Source of the DNA: JBFXAM01 sp050184295
GTDB lineage: Bacteria; Planctomycetota; Phycisphaerae; UBA1845; Fen-1342
Reading direction: 5' to 3'
Assembly: GCA_050184295.1 (NCBI GenBank)
Contig: JBFXAM010000081.1
Coordinates: 1 to 19,679, forward strand
DNA length: 19,679 nt
In this document: positions 7,223 to 15,160 of the stretch, one piece after another
Layout: each line of letters starts with the position of its first letter
How positions within the stretch are numbered: position 1 is the first letter of the stretch
Notes under the pieces: model-generated
What the model was told of the DNA's origin: nothing
Databases searched by the model: none
Seen by the model: only the letters and a program-made list of their open reading frames with translations
Translations under genes and position numbers: made by a program

Positions 7223-10200
7223 CTACGGGCCCGTCAGCAGCGCCACGAACGCGTCGATGTCGAAGTTCGTCACGAGTCCGTCGCCGTCGACATCCGCGCT
7301 GCTGATGTCGCAATTCGGAAACGCGGCGGCGTACGCCATCGGATCGGTCAGCGCGAGCACGAACGGATCGATGTCGAAGTTGTCGACCGCGCCGTCGCAG
7401 TTCGTGTCGCCGGCGAGGACCGACGCCGAACACTCGTCCGGTACGTTGTCGGCGTTCTCGTCGAGGCTGTCGCCGGTCACGATGTCGTCAATGTCGTCGC
7501 GCGCGTTGTGGTTGCAGTCGGCGTCGAACGCGCAATGCGGCGCGAGCGACAGATCGTCGATGTAAAACGCGGAGACGCCCCCCGCGCCGGGCTCGCCGCC
7601 GTAGAGATCGACCGCCTGAATGAGCGGGCGGCCACCAACGCTGACGCCGTTGATCCAACTGCGCGCGAAGACGAATTGCTGACCGTCGTAGAAGTAATCG
7701 GTCGTGTCGGCGTCGAGGTCGATCTCGACGCGGAATTCGACCCAGCGATCCCGGACGAGCGGCGCAAACTCGCCGGCGGAGTCGGCGACGACCCGGTCGG
7801 AGTTGGCATTGAACTGCGTCTGAACCGACCAGCGATAGGTGTTCCCCGGAGCGCCGGGCGGATCGTCGTACGTATTAAAGAGGTTGACATACGCCACGCC
7901 GGTCGCGCCGCCGGGAACGAATGTGAGCACGCGAAAGGTCCAGCGCCCGCCGCTGGCGTCAAAGCGTCGCACCGTGTCGTCGCCGAGGCCGGTCGCACCG
8001 CCGACGGCGCCGACGATCTTGAGCGAGCGGCTGCCGGCGGCGGCCTGCTCCGCGGTCGCAACGGCGCACACGTCTTCGCTCTCGACCCACTCCTCCCAAC
8101 CGTTGAGGCCGCAAATCCCGCCGTCCGGGTAGGCCTCGAAGTCTTCAACATAGGCGGGACACCCCGGCGCAGCGATGACGCCTTGCGCGGCGACGGGGTC
8201 CAAGATGCCGTCGGCGTTGTCGTCGATGAGGAGCACGATCTCGTCGGGAACGAGTGCCTGATAGGCGGCGTAGGCGACGAGCGTCGTGATGCTGGCGACG
8301 CCGCCGGCGGGGATGTTGACGACGCCCTGCACGGGCACGCCGGGAGCGAAGCCGTCGAGGCTGACATTCGGCGCGGGGTCAGCGTGGCTGGTGGAGCGCG
8401 CGATCAATCGATACGGGACACTGGCCAGCGTGCCGCTGCTGTTGCTGAGTGTGAACTGTACGGGCGCGGGCAGCGTGTTGGCGCCGAACGGAATACGGAT
8501 CAGCGCGCTCTGCGGGTCGTCGATACAGGCCACGATCTGGCAGCGGCGGAGCGATCCGGCGCACGCGAGCACCTTGTTTGTGCCCACATTCGTGATGATC
8601 GTCGTGTAGCACGCGATGTCCGTGCTGCTCATGCCGGCGGGCAGTCCTACGCCGACATTGATCGTAACGCACTGCCCCGGCGCCACGATGACCGGCGTCG
8701 CGCTGCTCGACGGGCTGAACGTGAGGCCGCTGATGGTGCAGCCCGGCGGATTGATGGCCTGATTGGCGAGCAGCCAGGTATAGGTCTGCGGGTCGGTCGT
8801 GCCGTTGCAGATCGTCAGGCGCAGGCTGCCGTTGAGGTTGAAGAGCGAGCGGACGGACTCGACGTAGCACCACTCGCGGCACTTGCCCGCACAGCCGGCT
8901 TCGTAGATGCGGCGGATGTCGGCGTCGGGAAGCGCGCGGCGGAAGATCTCGACCTCGTCGATGCGGCCGCGGAAGTACGTGGCGGGCCCGGTGATGGCGT
9001 AGCCGCCGCCGATCCGCAGGTTGGCGGCGCCGTTGAAGATGCTGCCGGGCTTGCCGGCGGTGCTGAACTGCGCGACGACCGCTCCGTCGACGAAGAGCTT
9101 GAGCGCGGCGCCGGAGGGTACGCGCTGCACGGTGACAGCGACGTGATGCCAGCGGCCGTCCGCGACGACCGGCGAAGTCGAGACGTAGTCGGTCTGGCCG
9201 GGGAAGATCGGATCGGCGAGCGTGGCGGCGAGGCGGCCGTTATCGAGATACAGGCGATACCCGATGACGCTGCCGAAGAAAATGCCGCGGGCGGGCAGCA
9301 TGCGTTTGTCGACGATGGGCTGCTCGCCGGCGGCGACGTCGGTCATGATCCACGCATCGATCGTGAAATCGCTGCTGATGAACGTGTGGGCCGGCGACGC
9401 GCTGACTTCGACGTAATCGTCGCAGCCGTCGAATTCGAGAGCGCGTTCGACCACGCCTTTCGCGGGCGTGGGGCCGACGCCGAGATCGCAACCGGGCAGC
9501 TTGGGGAAGACGCCGAATGGAGCGGGGACGGGCGTCGAAGGGACGCGGCTGGCGATGTCGCTGAGCGGATGCTGATACTCGTCGAAGGGCCACCAGCCGA
9601 CGAGTCCTGACGGCGGATCGACGCATTCGTCGTCGTGCACCAGGCAGATGTTGTCGAAGCCGACGATTTCGCGCGTCGGGCCGAAGTCGGCGACCAGAAA
9701 GACGCGCGCGATGTTGCCGGCGAGATGCTCCCAGTCCGCCGCCGAGTTGCAGGTCGGCGGGTTCATCGTCCACGTGCCGACCGACGGGTCGTACGGGGGC
9801 CGGCCGGGCGGAATCGGCACGCGGATGCGGACCCAGCCGCTGCCTTCGGTGACGACGGTCGCGGAGGTGAACGTGGCGGTGAGCGTGCCCGCGCCGCAGG
9901 GCGCCGCAAAGCCGTCGCCGCGGAGGAGCGTGATCTGCGGCTGGATGGGGAGCGAACCCGGCGCGCCGTCGTCGAAGATGCGGAAGTCGAATTCGAGCGT
10001 GCCGCAGAAGCAATCGAGTTTGCCGGTGAGCTCGTCGGGGCCGGCGATGGAGAAATTCACCTCATCCGGCGGCACGCCGTCCTCGGCGCGGAGATAGCCG
10101 TCGCCGGCGCCGCCGGTCTGCGAACCGCCGGTGAGCGGGTTGGTCAGTTCGCCGAGTCCGCTGCCGGCGAATCCGCGAAGCGGGTCGCCGGCGGATTCGC

Positions 10201-12922
10201 CGAAGGTCCAGCAGTTTCCGCCTTCGCGGGGCTTGATGCAGGGGATGCAGGTGACGGTGACGAAGTGGCCGTCATTGGCTTCGCTGCGCGGATAGAGGTT
10301 GCCGGGGTATTCAGTGGCGGCCGAGTGGGGATAGCCCAATCCCAAGCGCACGGCGGCTTCATCACCGCCGAACGCGCCGCCGCCGTTATCGGAGAACACG
10401 TGCGAGTTCCAGCGGAAACGAAGCTCGACGGGGGCCGGCCCGATGCCGGCAATGAGGGCGCGGCTGGTCTCGGGATAGGCGGTTCCGGGGCCGAAGGGGA
10501 CATGATCGGTGGGGCGGCAGCTGATGCCGAAGATGGTGCTGCTGGACGCGAGCGCGCCGCGGACGACCTTGGCGCCGATGATCTGGGCGGCGATGGGATC
10601 GATCGTGCCGTCGGCGCAGGCGCCGCCGTCGTGGCGCAGGACCAGGTCGCCGCGGCGGACGGTGTCGACAATGGCGCACCAGGGTTCGCCGGCGGCCGCG
10701 TTCATGCCGAACTGAACGGAATAGTGGCTGGTCGCGTCGGCGCTCTGGCTGGTGGCAAACCAGCCGCTGTCGGCGAACAAAGTGCTCGCGTAGCGCGTGC
10801 GGAGCTGATCGGGGGGCGTGTTGGGCAGCACCTCAAGGTAGTGCTGAAACACAGTCTTCTTCCACGGGAAGTTCTGCGTGAACTTGCCGTACGGCGACTC
10901 GTCGGGCTGAAGGAACACGCCGGACCCGCGGATGCAAGCGTCGCAGTCTCGGACGATTTGCTGGAGCGCGGAGGTGATCTGCGCGCCGGCCGCGTCGACC
11001 TGGCGGAACCAGCCGGCGCTGGTCGTGGAGTAGTCGGACATGACGGCGAGCAGTTGGCCGTCGAGCGGGGGCGCGTATCCGACGCCCTGGAACAGCGCGT
11101 AGATCGCGGCGATGCGGACGTCGCGTGATTGCGCGGTCTGGGCGTGCGTGTGGGCCTGCGCATCGTCGACGCCGGACGTGTATACGCCGTCGAAGCCGCC
11201 GGGAAACGTGTCGGTAATGACGAACACGATCTTGCGCGCGTTGGTGCGCCACGGCACGGAGAAGTCACCGGTCTGGCAGCGCCCGGTTGCGGGAAGGCTG
11301 TTGAGGACGGTGTTGAGGCCCTCGTCCGTGGCGGCGGGCACCACGTTGCCCGGCGGCCCGCCCGACCCGCACGGAAAAAGGTTGCTGAGGCCGTTGATAA
11401 CGGCGGTGGCGCCGGTCCCCGTCGTGGGGAAGGGCGCGACGACATTCACGCACTCATTGCAGGTCACCAGCGCGACGCGAAAGTCGCCGCCCGAAGACGC
11501 GCCGATCGCGTTGACGATGAAAGCGGCTGAATTGCGGAGCGACGTCAGCACATCCACCATGCTGTCGGTGCAGTCGATGACGAACGCGACGTCGGTGGGA
11601 CCGCAATTGTCCTCGACCGGCGGCGGGGGCGGGGGGCACATCGGGCAAGCCGGGCAGGGCTGCGGCACGACCGGGTGGCCGAACTGTCCCAGCGCGATGC
11701 CGCTGCCGGTGGTGCTGACGGTGATGGAAGTCAGCGGCGCGCCGGTGGAGTAGAAGCCGAAGCCGCGGGCGTTGAAACAGCCGGTGCTCATCTGCGTGAC
11801 GGAGGTTCCGTCGTTGGCGACGGCGGTGATGGGGACGTTTACCCCGCCGCTGATAGGCTGGGCGTAGAAGTAGAGCGCCGGCGTTCCCGGGGGGACGTTG
11901 ATGGTGACCGTGTTGACCAGCGCGCTCGTGTAGATGTCGCATTCGTAGCCGGTGCCCCACACGCACCAGTCGCAGGTGACGCGCTCGTGTCGCATCGGCA
12001 CGGAGAAGGTGTAGTCCAGGCCGCCGTTCGGCGCGTCGGTGACGGATTGGTAGATCGGGCGCGTGTCGGGGCAAAGCTGCGCGACGGGGAATGGGCCGAT
12101 GTTCGTTGGCGGCGCGCCGCCGCCGAGGGCGACTCCGGTGATTCCGGTGGCGACCGCGAGATTGTCGAAGCCCGCGATGGCGCCGGCGGTCGCCCCGCCG
12201 ATGGTGAGTTGGATCGCGGTGGGCGTTCCGGCGCCGCTGAGGAGATACGCGGCGTCGAGATCGCGAACCGTGACGGGACCGGCGGCCAGGCTCTGGATTC
12301 CCGCGCGCAGGATGCGGTTCGTCGCCAGGTCGACGCGCGTGACGGCGCGATACCAGGTGTTCGGAGTGAGGCCTTCCCACTCCACTCCGGGCACAATCGC
12401 GGCGGGGTTGTTGGCCGCGTCGTAGGCGTCGTACACGGCGCGAAACCCGCCGGGGTTGGCGGTGTCCATCCAGCGCAGCGCGAGCGCGAAGAGTGCCGTG
12501 GGCCCGCTGGCATGCAGGGAGAACGCGGCGCAGTCGGTGGCGGCCGGCAACGCGCCCCCGTGCTGTACGAAGAAGTCGATCGTGAAATCGTAGATCGGAC
12601 CGGCGGGCAGTTCGACGTCGCGCCGGGCGCGAAGCCGCACGCCGCCGGCGGCGCCGATGCCGCCGACAAACTGGTTGCCGCTCAGGTTGTACGGCGCGCC
12701 GCCGATCGGGTTGTCCGCGTAGCGGTGCACGAGCAATTCGCCGCTGGGGGGCATCGTCGGCGGAACGTACCAGCCGTTCTGGCCGGCCAGCGGGATGCCG
12801 TCGTCGGAGGCGAGGAACTCCGGTGGCTCGAAGCCGGCGGCGGTGAACTGCCCGAAACAAGCGGCGGACGCAAGCCCGGCAAGCAGCGCAAGGCTGCCGA
12901 CCGAGGTCTTGTTGGGGCGCAT
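7223..12922 (-). CDS. Giant exported mosaic protein: vWA, LamG-like and dockerin-like domains
   Basis: Protein of 1,899 residues, starting at the ATG at 12922 with AGGAAG 5 nt upstream (12928-12933). A signal peptide (about 1-25, ending ACFGQ) starts it. Residues 30-350 look like a beta-sandwich region (FDNLAV). A Pro/Cys linker at 420-436 precedes a von Willebrand factor A domain (about 442-665) with MIDAS motif DCTDS from D450. A possible laminin-B-like region lies at about 930-1060 (GDGYLRAED...GTLEFDFRI). A LamG/concanavalin-like domain runs about 1105-1340, starting LVGWWPFDE. A second lectin-like sandwich begins near 1590 (VEDFEAYPDG) and ends near 1790 (FYIDDLSL). An Asn/Asp-rich calcium-type segment ending PDEC follows (about 1796-1832), then the dockerin-like tail (last 62 residues). 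vWA and LamG domains usually bind protein or glycan ligands, so an adhesive surface protein is likely. No protease or glycosidase motif was seen. Confidence 0.93.
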   Translation of the reverse strand: MRPNKTSVGSLALLAGLASAACFGQFTAAGFEPPEFLASDDGIPLAGQNGWYVPPTMPPSGELLVHRYADNPIGGAPYNLSGNQFVGGIGAAGGVRLRARRDVELPAGPIYDFTIDFFVQHGGALPAATDCAAFSLHASGPTALFALALRWMDTANPGGFRAVYDAYDAANNPAAIVPGVEWEGLTPNTWYRAVTRVDLATNRILRAGIQSLAAGPVTVRDLDAAYLLSGAGTPTAIQLTIGGATAGAIAGFDNLAVATGITGVALGGGAPPTNIGPFPVAQLCPDTRPIYQSVTDAPNGGLDYTFSVPMRHERVTCDWCVWGTGYECDIYTSALVNTVTINVPPGTPALYFYAQPISGGVNVPITAVANDGTSVTQMSTGCFNARGFGFYSTGAPLTSITVSTTGSGIALGQFGHPVVPQPCPACPMCPPPPPPVEDNCGPTDVAFVIDCTDSMVDVLTSLRNSAAFIVNAIGASSGGDFRVALVTCNECVNVVAPFPTTGTGATAVINGLSNLFPCGSGGPPGNVVPAATDEGLNTVLNSLPATGRCQTGDFSVPWRTNARKIVFVITDTFPGGFDGVYTSGVDDAQAHTHAQTAQSRDVRIAAIYALFQGVGYAPPLDGQLLAVMSDYSTTSAGWFRQVDAAGAQITSALQQIVRDCDACIRGSGVFLQPDESPYGKFTQNFPWKKTVFQHYLEVLPNTPPDQLRTRYASTLFADSGWFATSQSADATSHYSVQFGMNAAAGEPWCAIVDTVRRGDLVLRHDGGACADGTIDPIAAQIIGAKVVRGALASSSTIFGISCRPTDHVPFGPGTAYPETSRALIAGIGPAPVELRFRWNSHVFSDNGGGAFGGDEAAVRLGLGYPHSAATEYPGNLYPRSEANDGHFVTVTCIPCIKPREGGNCWTFGESAGDPLRGFAGSGLGELTNPLTGGSQTGGAGDGYLRAEDGVPPDEVNFSIAGPDELTGKLDCFCGTLEFDFRIFDDGAPGSLPIQPQITLLRGDGFAAPCGAGTLTATFTSATVVTEGSGWVRIRVPIPPGRPPYDPSVGTWTMNPPTCNSAADWEHLAGNIARVFLVADFGPTREIVGFDNICLVHDDECVDPPSGLVGWWPFDEYQHPLSDIASRVPSTPVPAPFGVFPKLPGCDLGVGPTPAKGVVERALEFDGCDDYVEVSASPAHTFISSDFTIDAWIMTDVAAGEQPIVDKRMLPARGIFFGSVIGYRLYLDNGRLAATLADPIFPGQTDYVSTSPVVADGRWHHVAVTVQRVPSGAALKLFVDGAVVAQFSTAGKPGSIFNGAANLRIGGGYAITGPATYFRGRIDEVEIFRRALPDADIRRIYEAGCAGKCREWCYVESVRSLFNLNGSLRLTICNGTTDPQTYTWLLANQAINPPGCTISGLTFSPSSSATPVIVAPGQCVTINVGVGLPAGMSSTDIACYTTIITNVGTNKVLACAGSLRRCQIVACIDDPQSALIRIPFGANTLPAPVQFTLSNSSGTLASVPYRLIARSTSHADPAPNVSLDGFAPGVPVQGVVNIPAGGVASITTLVAYAAYQALVPDEIVLLIDDNADGILDPVAAQGVIAAPGCPAYVEDFEAYPDGGICGLNGWEEWVESEDVCAVATAEQAAAGSRSLKIVGAVGGATGLGDDTVRRFDASGGRWTFRVLTFVPGGATGVAYVNLFNTYDDPPGAPGNTYRWSVQTQFNANSDRVVADSAGEFAPLVRDRWVEFRVEIDLDADTTDYFYDGQQFVFARSWINGVSVGGRPLIQAVDLYGGEPGAGGVSAFYIDDLSLAPHCAFDADCNHNARDDIDDIVTGDSLDENADNVPDECSASVLAGDTNCDGAVDNFDIDPFVLALTDPMAYAAAFPNCDISSADVDGDGLVTNFDIDAFVALLTGP

Positions 12923-13002
12923 CGGAGCTTCCTGCTGCGGTTTGCGGGAGCTGCGGCGTCGCGGCGCGGGCACGATCGTGTCGCGCGGACGCGTTGGATC
13001 GG

Positions 13003-13031
13003 AGTATACACCAAGCGATTTCGCCGCCAGC
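13003..13031 (-). promoter_or_regulatory. Candidate sigma-70-type promoter of the large mosaic gene
   Basis: On the minus strand TATACT (13008-13003) matches the -10 consensus at five of six positions. The -35 is weak: CTGGCG with a 16-nt spacer. It sits about 80 nt upstream of the ATG at 12922 and just downstream of the terminator of the preceding gene, which is where a promoter is needed. Confidence 0.35.
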
Positions 13032-13034
13032 GCG

Positions 13035-13090
13035 AAAAAAGCCGGCGGCCCCGATCGGCGTCGCGAGTGGCGACGCGGCATCGGGGCCGC
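13035..13090 (-). terminator. Strong intrinsic terminator of the propeller/dockerin gene
   Basis: ATCGGGGCCGC (13080-13090) pairs perfectly over 11 bp with GCGGCCCCGAT (13045-13055). An inner 7-bp stem (GCGTCGC class) is closed by a GAGTG loop, with a small internal loop between the stems. Reading on the minus strand, the hairpin is followed after 4 nt by six T residues (13040-13035). It lies 36 nt after the stop of the gene at 13126-14715. Confidence 0.85.
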
Positions 13091-13125
13091 AGTGGGGTCT
13101 TGGTTCGAGCGCGACCGGCGACGCG

Positions 13126-14715
13126 TTACGGGCCGGTCAGCAGCACGACGAACGGGTCGATGTCGAAGTTGTTGACGTCGCCGTCGTCGTTGACGTCGGC
13201 ATTGTTGATGTCGCAATCCGGGAAGGCGGCGGCGTACGCGGCAGGGTCCGTGAGCGCCAACACGAACGGATCGATGTCGAAGTTGTTGACCACGCCGTCG
13301 CAGTTCATGTCGCCGGGCAGGTTCTGCGCCGGGATGCGGATTCGCACGAACGCGGCGGGCGTGCTGAACGACGGGTTGCTGTTGCGGTCGACGCCCGCGC
13401 CGTCGCGCAGGTTGATGACCGTGTAGAGCCAGCCGTCGTCGGTCAGGTAGAGCGAGTTGGCGAGCAGCGCGGTCAGCGTGTTGTTGCCGCGACCGACGAA
13501 GGTGTCATCGTCGAACATCCCGTTTCCGTCGACGTCGACGGGGTCGCCTTCGCGCAGCAGGACGGTCGCGCCGTTGAGGACGATCACGTCGTCCGATTCC
13601 GGCGGGCTGCCGACGACTCGTCCGGAGAGGACGTAGTCGCCAACGCGGTTGCCGCCGACGGCGTAAATGGTGTCGCCCCAGGTGTCGGTTGCGCCGCTGT
13701 GGATCGCGTCGCCGGTCTTGGCGATCAGCACGCCGTCGCGCACGGCCCAGTCCGGGGCGGCGGCACCGGTGCCGCTGTTGTCGCGGCCGCGCGAGAACCA
13801 CGTGCCATTGGAGAGCTGGACGGACTGGAAGATGTCGCCGAGGAAGAGGCCGGAGTCGGCGACTTCGCGGCCGGCCTGGAGGACGGCGACGCCGTCGCGG
13901 ACGAGGACGCGCGTATTGACCGCGTCGATGACGATCTGTCCCTCGGCCATCCAGTGGGCGCCGTCGGCGGTGGTTCGGAACTCGTTCGCGTCGATGGTGT
14001 TCCAGAGGCGGTCGATGCCGTCAAAGTCCATCACCATCGTGACGCCGGTCTGGTGAAACGCGTTGAGGTCGTAGGTGATGACCGGGCGGCGCGAGGTGTG
14101 AATCTGAAGGACCGTGCTGTCCTGCGAACCGATCGTGCCGTCGTTCAGCGGGTGGATGGAGCCCACCGAGTTGCCGACGGTTTCATCGCCGGCGGGGTTC
14201 GGCGCCAGGTCCATCAGGCCCGTGTACAGGTCGCCCATCTGAAAGGCGATCGCCTGGTTCGTTCCGTCCCAGTAGATGACCTTCTGAAACACCGCCGCGA
14301 CGCCGCCGCGCGCGCGTGCCGAGTAGGCGAAGTGGTTGAGCGTGTTGAACTCTCCTACGCCTGAGCCGAAGAAATCGAAGAGCTCGCCGGCCGCGCCGGT
14401 GGGAATGGGCTGGCCTTCCTGAGCAAAGGCAGTTCCGGTGGTTCCGCTGCCCATGAGCAGGATGTTCTCGAGGTCGCTGCCCAGTTGGGTGCGCGCCACC
14501 AGCACCCAGCGCGAACCGTCCGGCGAGACGCGAAGTCCTTCAATCGAGCGGAAATCGGAGGTCGTGGGCAGTCCCGCGAGATCGAGCACGCCCGGGATCG
14601 CAGCCGTCGGATGCCCCGGAATCTTCGTGTAAATGACCTGCATTTCGGCCGCGGCGACCGCGCCGAACGCAGACGACAGAGTGAACGCCAGCGCAAACGA
14701 TCGAATGTGCCTCAT
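13126..14715 (-). CDS. Exported repeat protein (probable beta-propeller) with dockerin-like tail
   Basis: Protein of 529 residues. The ATG at 14715 is preceded 5 nt upstream by the strong Shine-Dalgarno GGGAGGT (14721-14727). A signal peptide covers about 1-23 (AFGAVAAA). The body has at least five recurrences of a core with a small turn and a GD/GQ step: AQEGQPIPTG (99-106 core), QMGDLYTG (159-166), QAGREVADSG, KTGDAIHSG (333-341) and LREGDPVDVDG (388-397). Each follows a V-x-[D/N]-G strand and alternates with strands such as RVSPDGSRWVLVA. This spacing suits a propeller, but I cannot name the family and see no active site. The last 62 residues are the dockerin-like tail (13129-13314). The gene has its own terminator downstream and a long leader upstream, so it is probably transcribed alone. 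Confidence 0.9.
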   Translation of the reverse strand: MRHIRSFALAFTLSSAFGAVAAAEMQVIYTKIPGHPTAAIPGVLDLAGLPTTSDFRSIEGLRVSPDGSRWVLVARTQLGSDLENILLMGSGTTGTAFAQEGQPIPTGAAGELFDFFGSGVGEFNTLNHFAYSARARGGVAAVFQKVIYWDGTNQAIAFQMGDLYTGLMDLAPNPAGDETVGNSVGSIHPLNDGTIGSQDSTVLQIHTSRRPVITYDLNAFHQTGVTMVMDFDGIDRLWNTIDANEFRTTADGAHWMAEGQIVIDAVNTRVLVRDGVAVLQAGREVADSGLFLGDIFQSVQLSNGTWFSRGRDNSGTGAAAPDWAVRDGVLIAKTGDAIHSGATDTWGDTIYAVGGNRVGDYVLSGRVVGSPPESDDVIVLNGATVLLREGDPVDVDGNGMFDDDTFVGRGNNTLTALLANSLYLTDDGWLYTVINLRDGAGVDRNSNPSFSTPAAFVRIRIPAQNLPGDMNCDGVVNNFDIDPFVLALTDPAAYAAAFPDCDINNADVNDDGDVNNFDIDPFVVLLTGP

Positions 14716-15160
14716 CGCACACCTCCCAGAGAAAGTAGCTCGCACACGCCGCACGGACCGCGCCTCCGAGTGCGCATCAGACCGGCCTTACGCCGGTCGT
14801 GGATGGCGTCACCGGCCAGCACGGCTCGCGGCAAAAAAGGGGAATTCGGGCGTTCGCGCCGCGGGCGCGGATGGAACGACCGGGTTCCCCGCCTATGCGC
14901 ACCCAAGGGTGGGTGCGTCGCAGCCCCGCCATCGGACCCCCAACGTCCGGTCGCGGCCAAGGCCCCGAACGAGCATGATACCCGGAGGGACGATGGGGAG
15001 GCCAGCGCGGGCGCGGCGGTCGGCCTGGAATCGCGGGTCGCAGCAGCTCGTGGGATGGGGATGCGGATGGGGATGCGCGAGCGACCCCCGCGTCCCGGAG
15101 AGAAGGGAGCGGAGGCCGCGCGCACGAAAACTCGATCAAAACGGCCGACTCAGGCGTGGA
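14716..15160. other. 445-bp gene-free leader/spacer with stem-loops
   Basis: This is the spacer between the start of the gene at 13126-14715 and the stop of the next one. It contains the Shine-Dalgarno at 14721-14727; a 7-bp stem-loop GACCGGC/GCCGGTC at 14780-14798, about 65 nt upstream of the start; and a second, CGCACCC/GGGTGCG, at 14898-14917. A candidate -10, TATCAT, is at 14980-14975. I see no T-tailed hairpin for the gene ending at 15161, only two short T4 runs on the minus strand near 15127 and 15138. No coding region is supported. Confidence 0.55.
14975..15004 (-). promoter_or_regulatory. Candidate promoter with a ~260-nt leader for the propeller/dockerin gene
   Basis: The minus strand carries TATCAT (14980-14975), five of six to the -10 consensus, with TGGCCT (15004-14999) at an 18-nt spacing matching the -35 at three of six positions. 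It would give a leader of about 250 nt that includes both stem-loops at 14898-14917 and 14780-14798. Confidence 0.25.

Noticed and set aside
6059..9610. Long plus-strand open frame antisense to mobA and the giant gene
   Set aside because: High GC leaves long stop-free shadow frames. The opposite strand has clear domains, start sites and terminators; this one has none.
14751..14762. 12-mer GCACGGACCGCG shared with 16871-16882 in another dockerin-gene leader
   Set aside because: The two copies sit at very different distances from their start codons, a third leader lacks it, and a GC-rich 12-mer can recur by chance.
15055..15078. Two copies of a 12-bp direct repeat ATGGGGATGCGG
   Set aside because: Only two short units, no conserved position relative to a gene, and no sign of a larger array.
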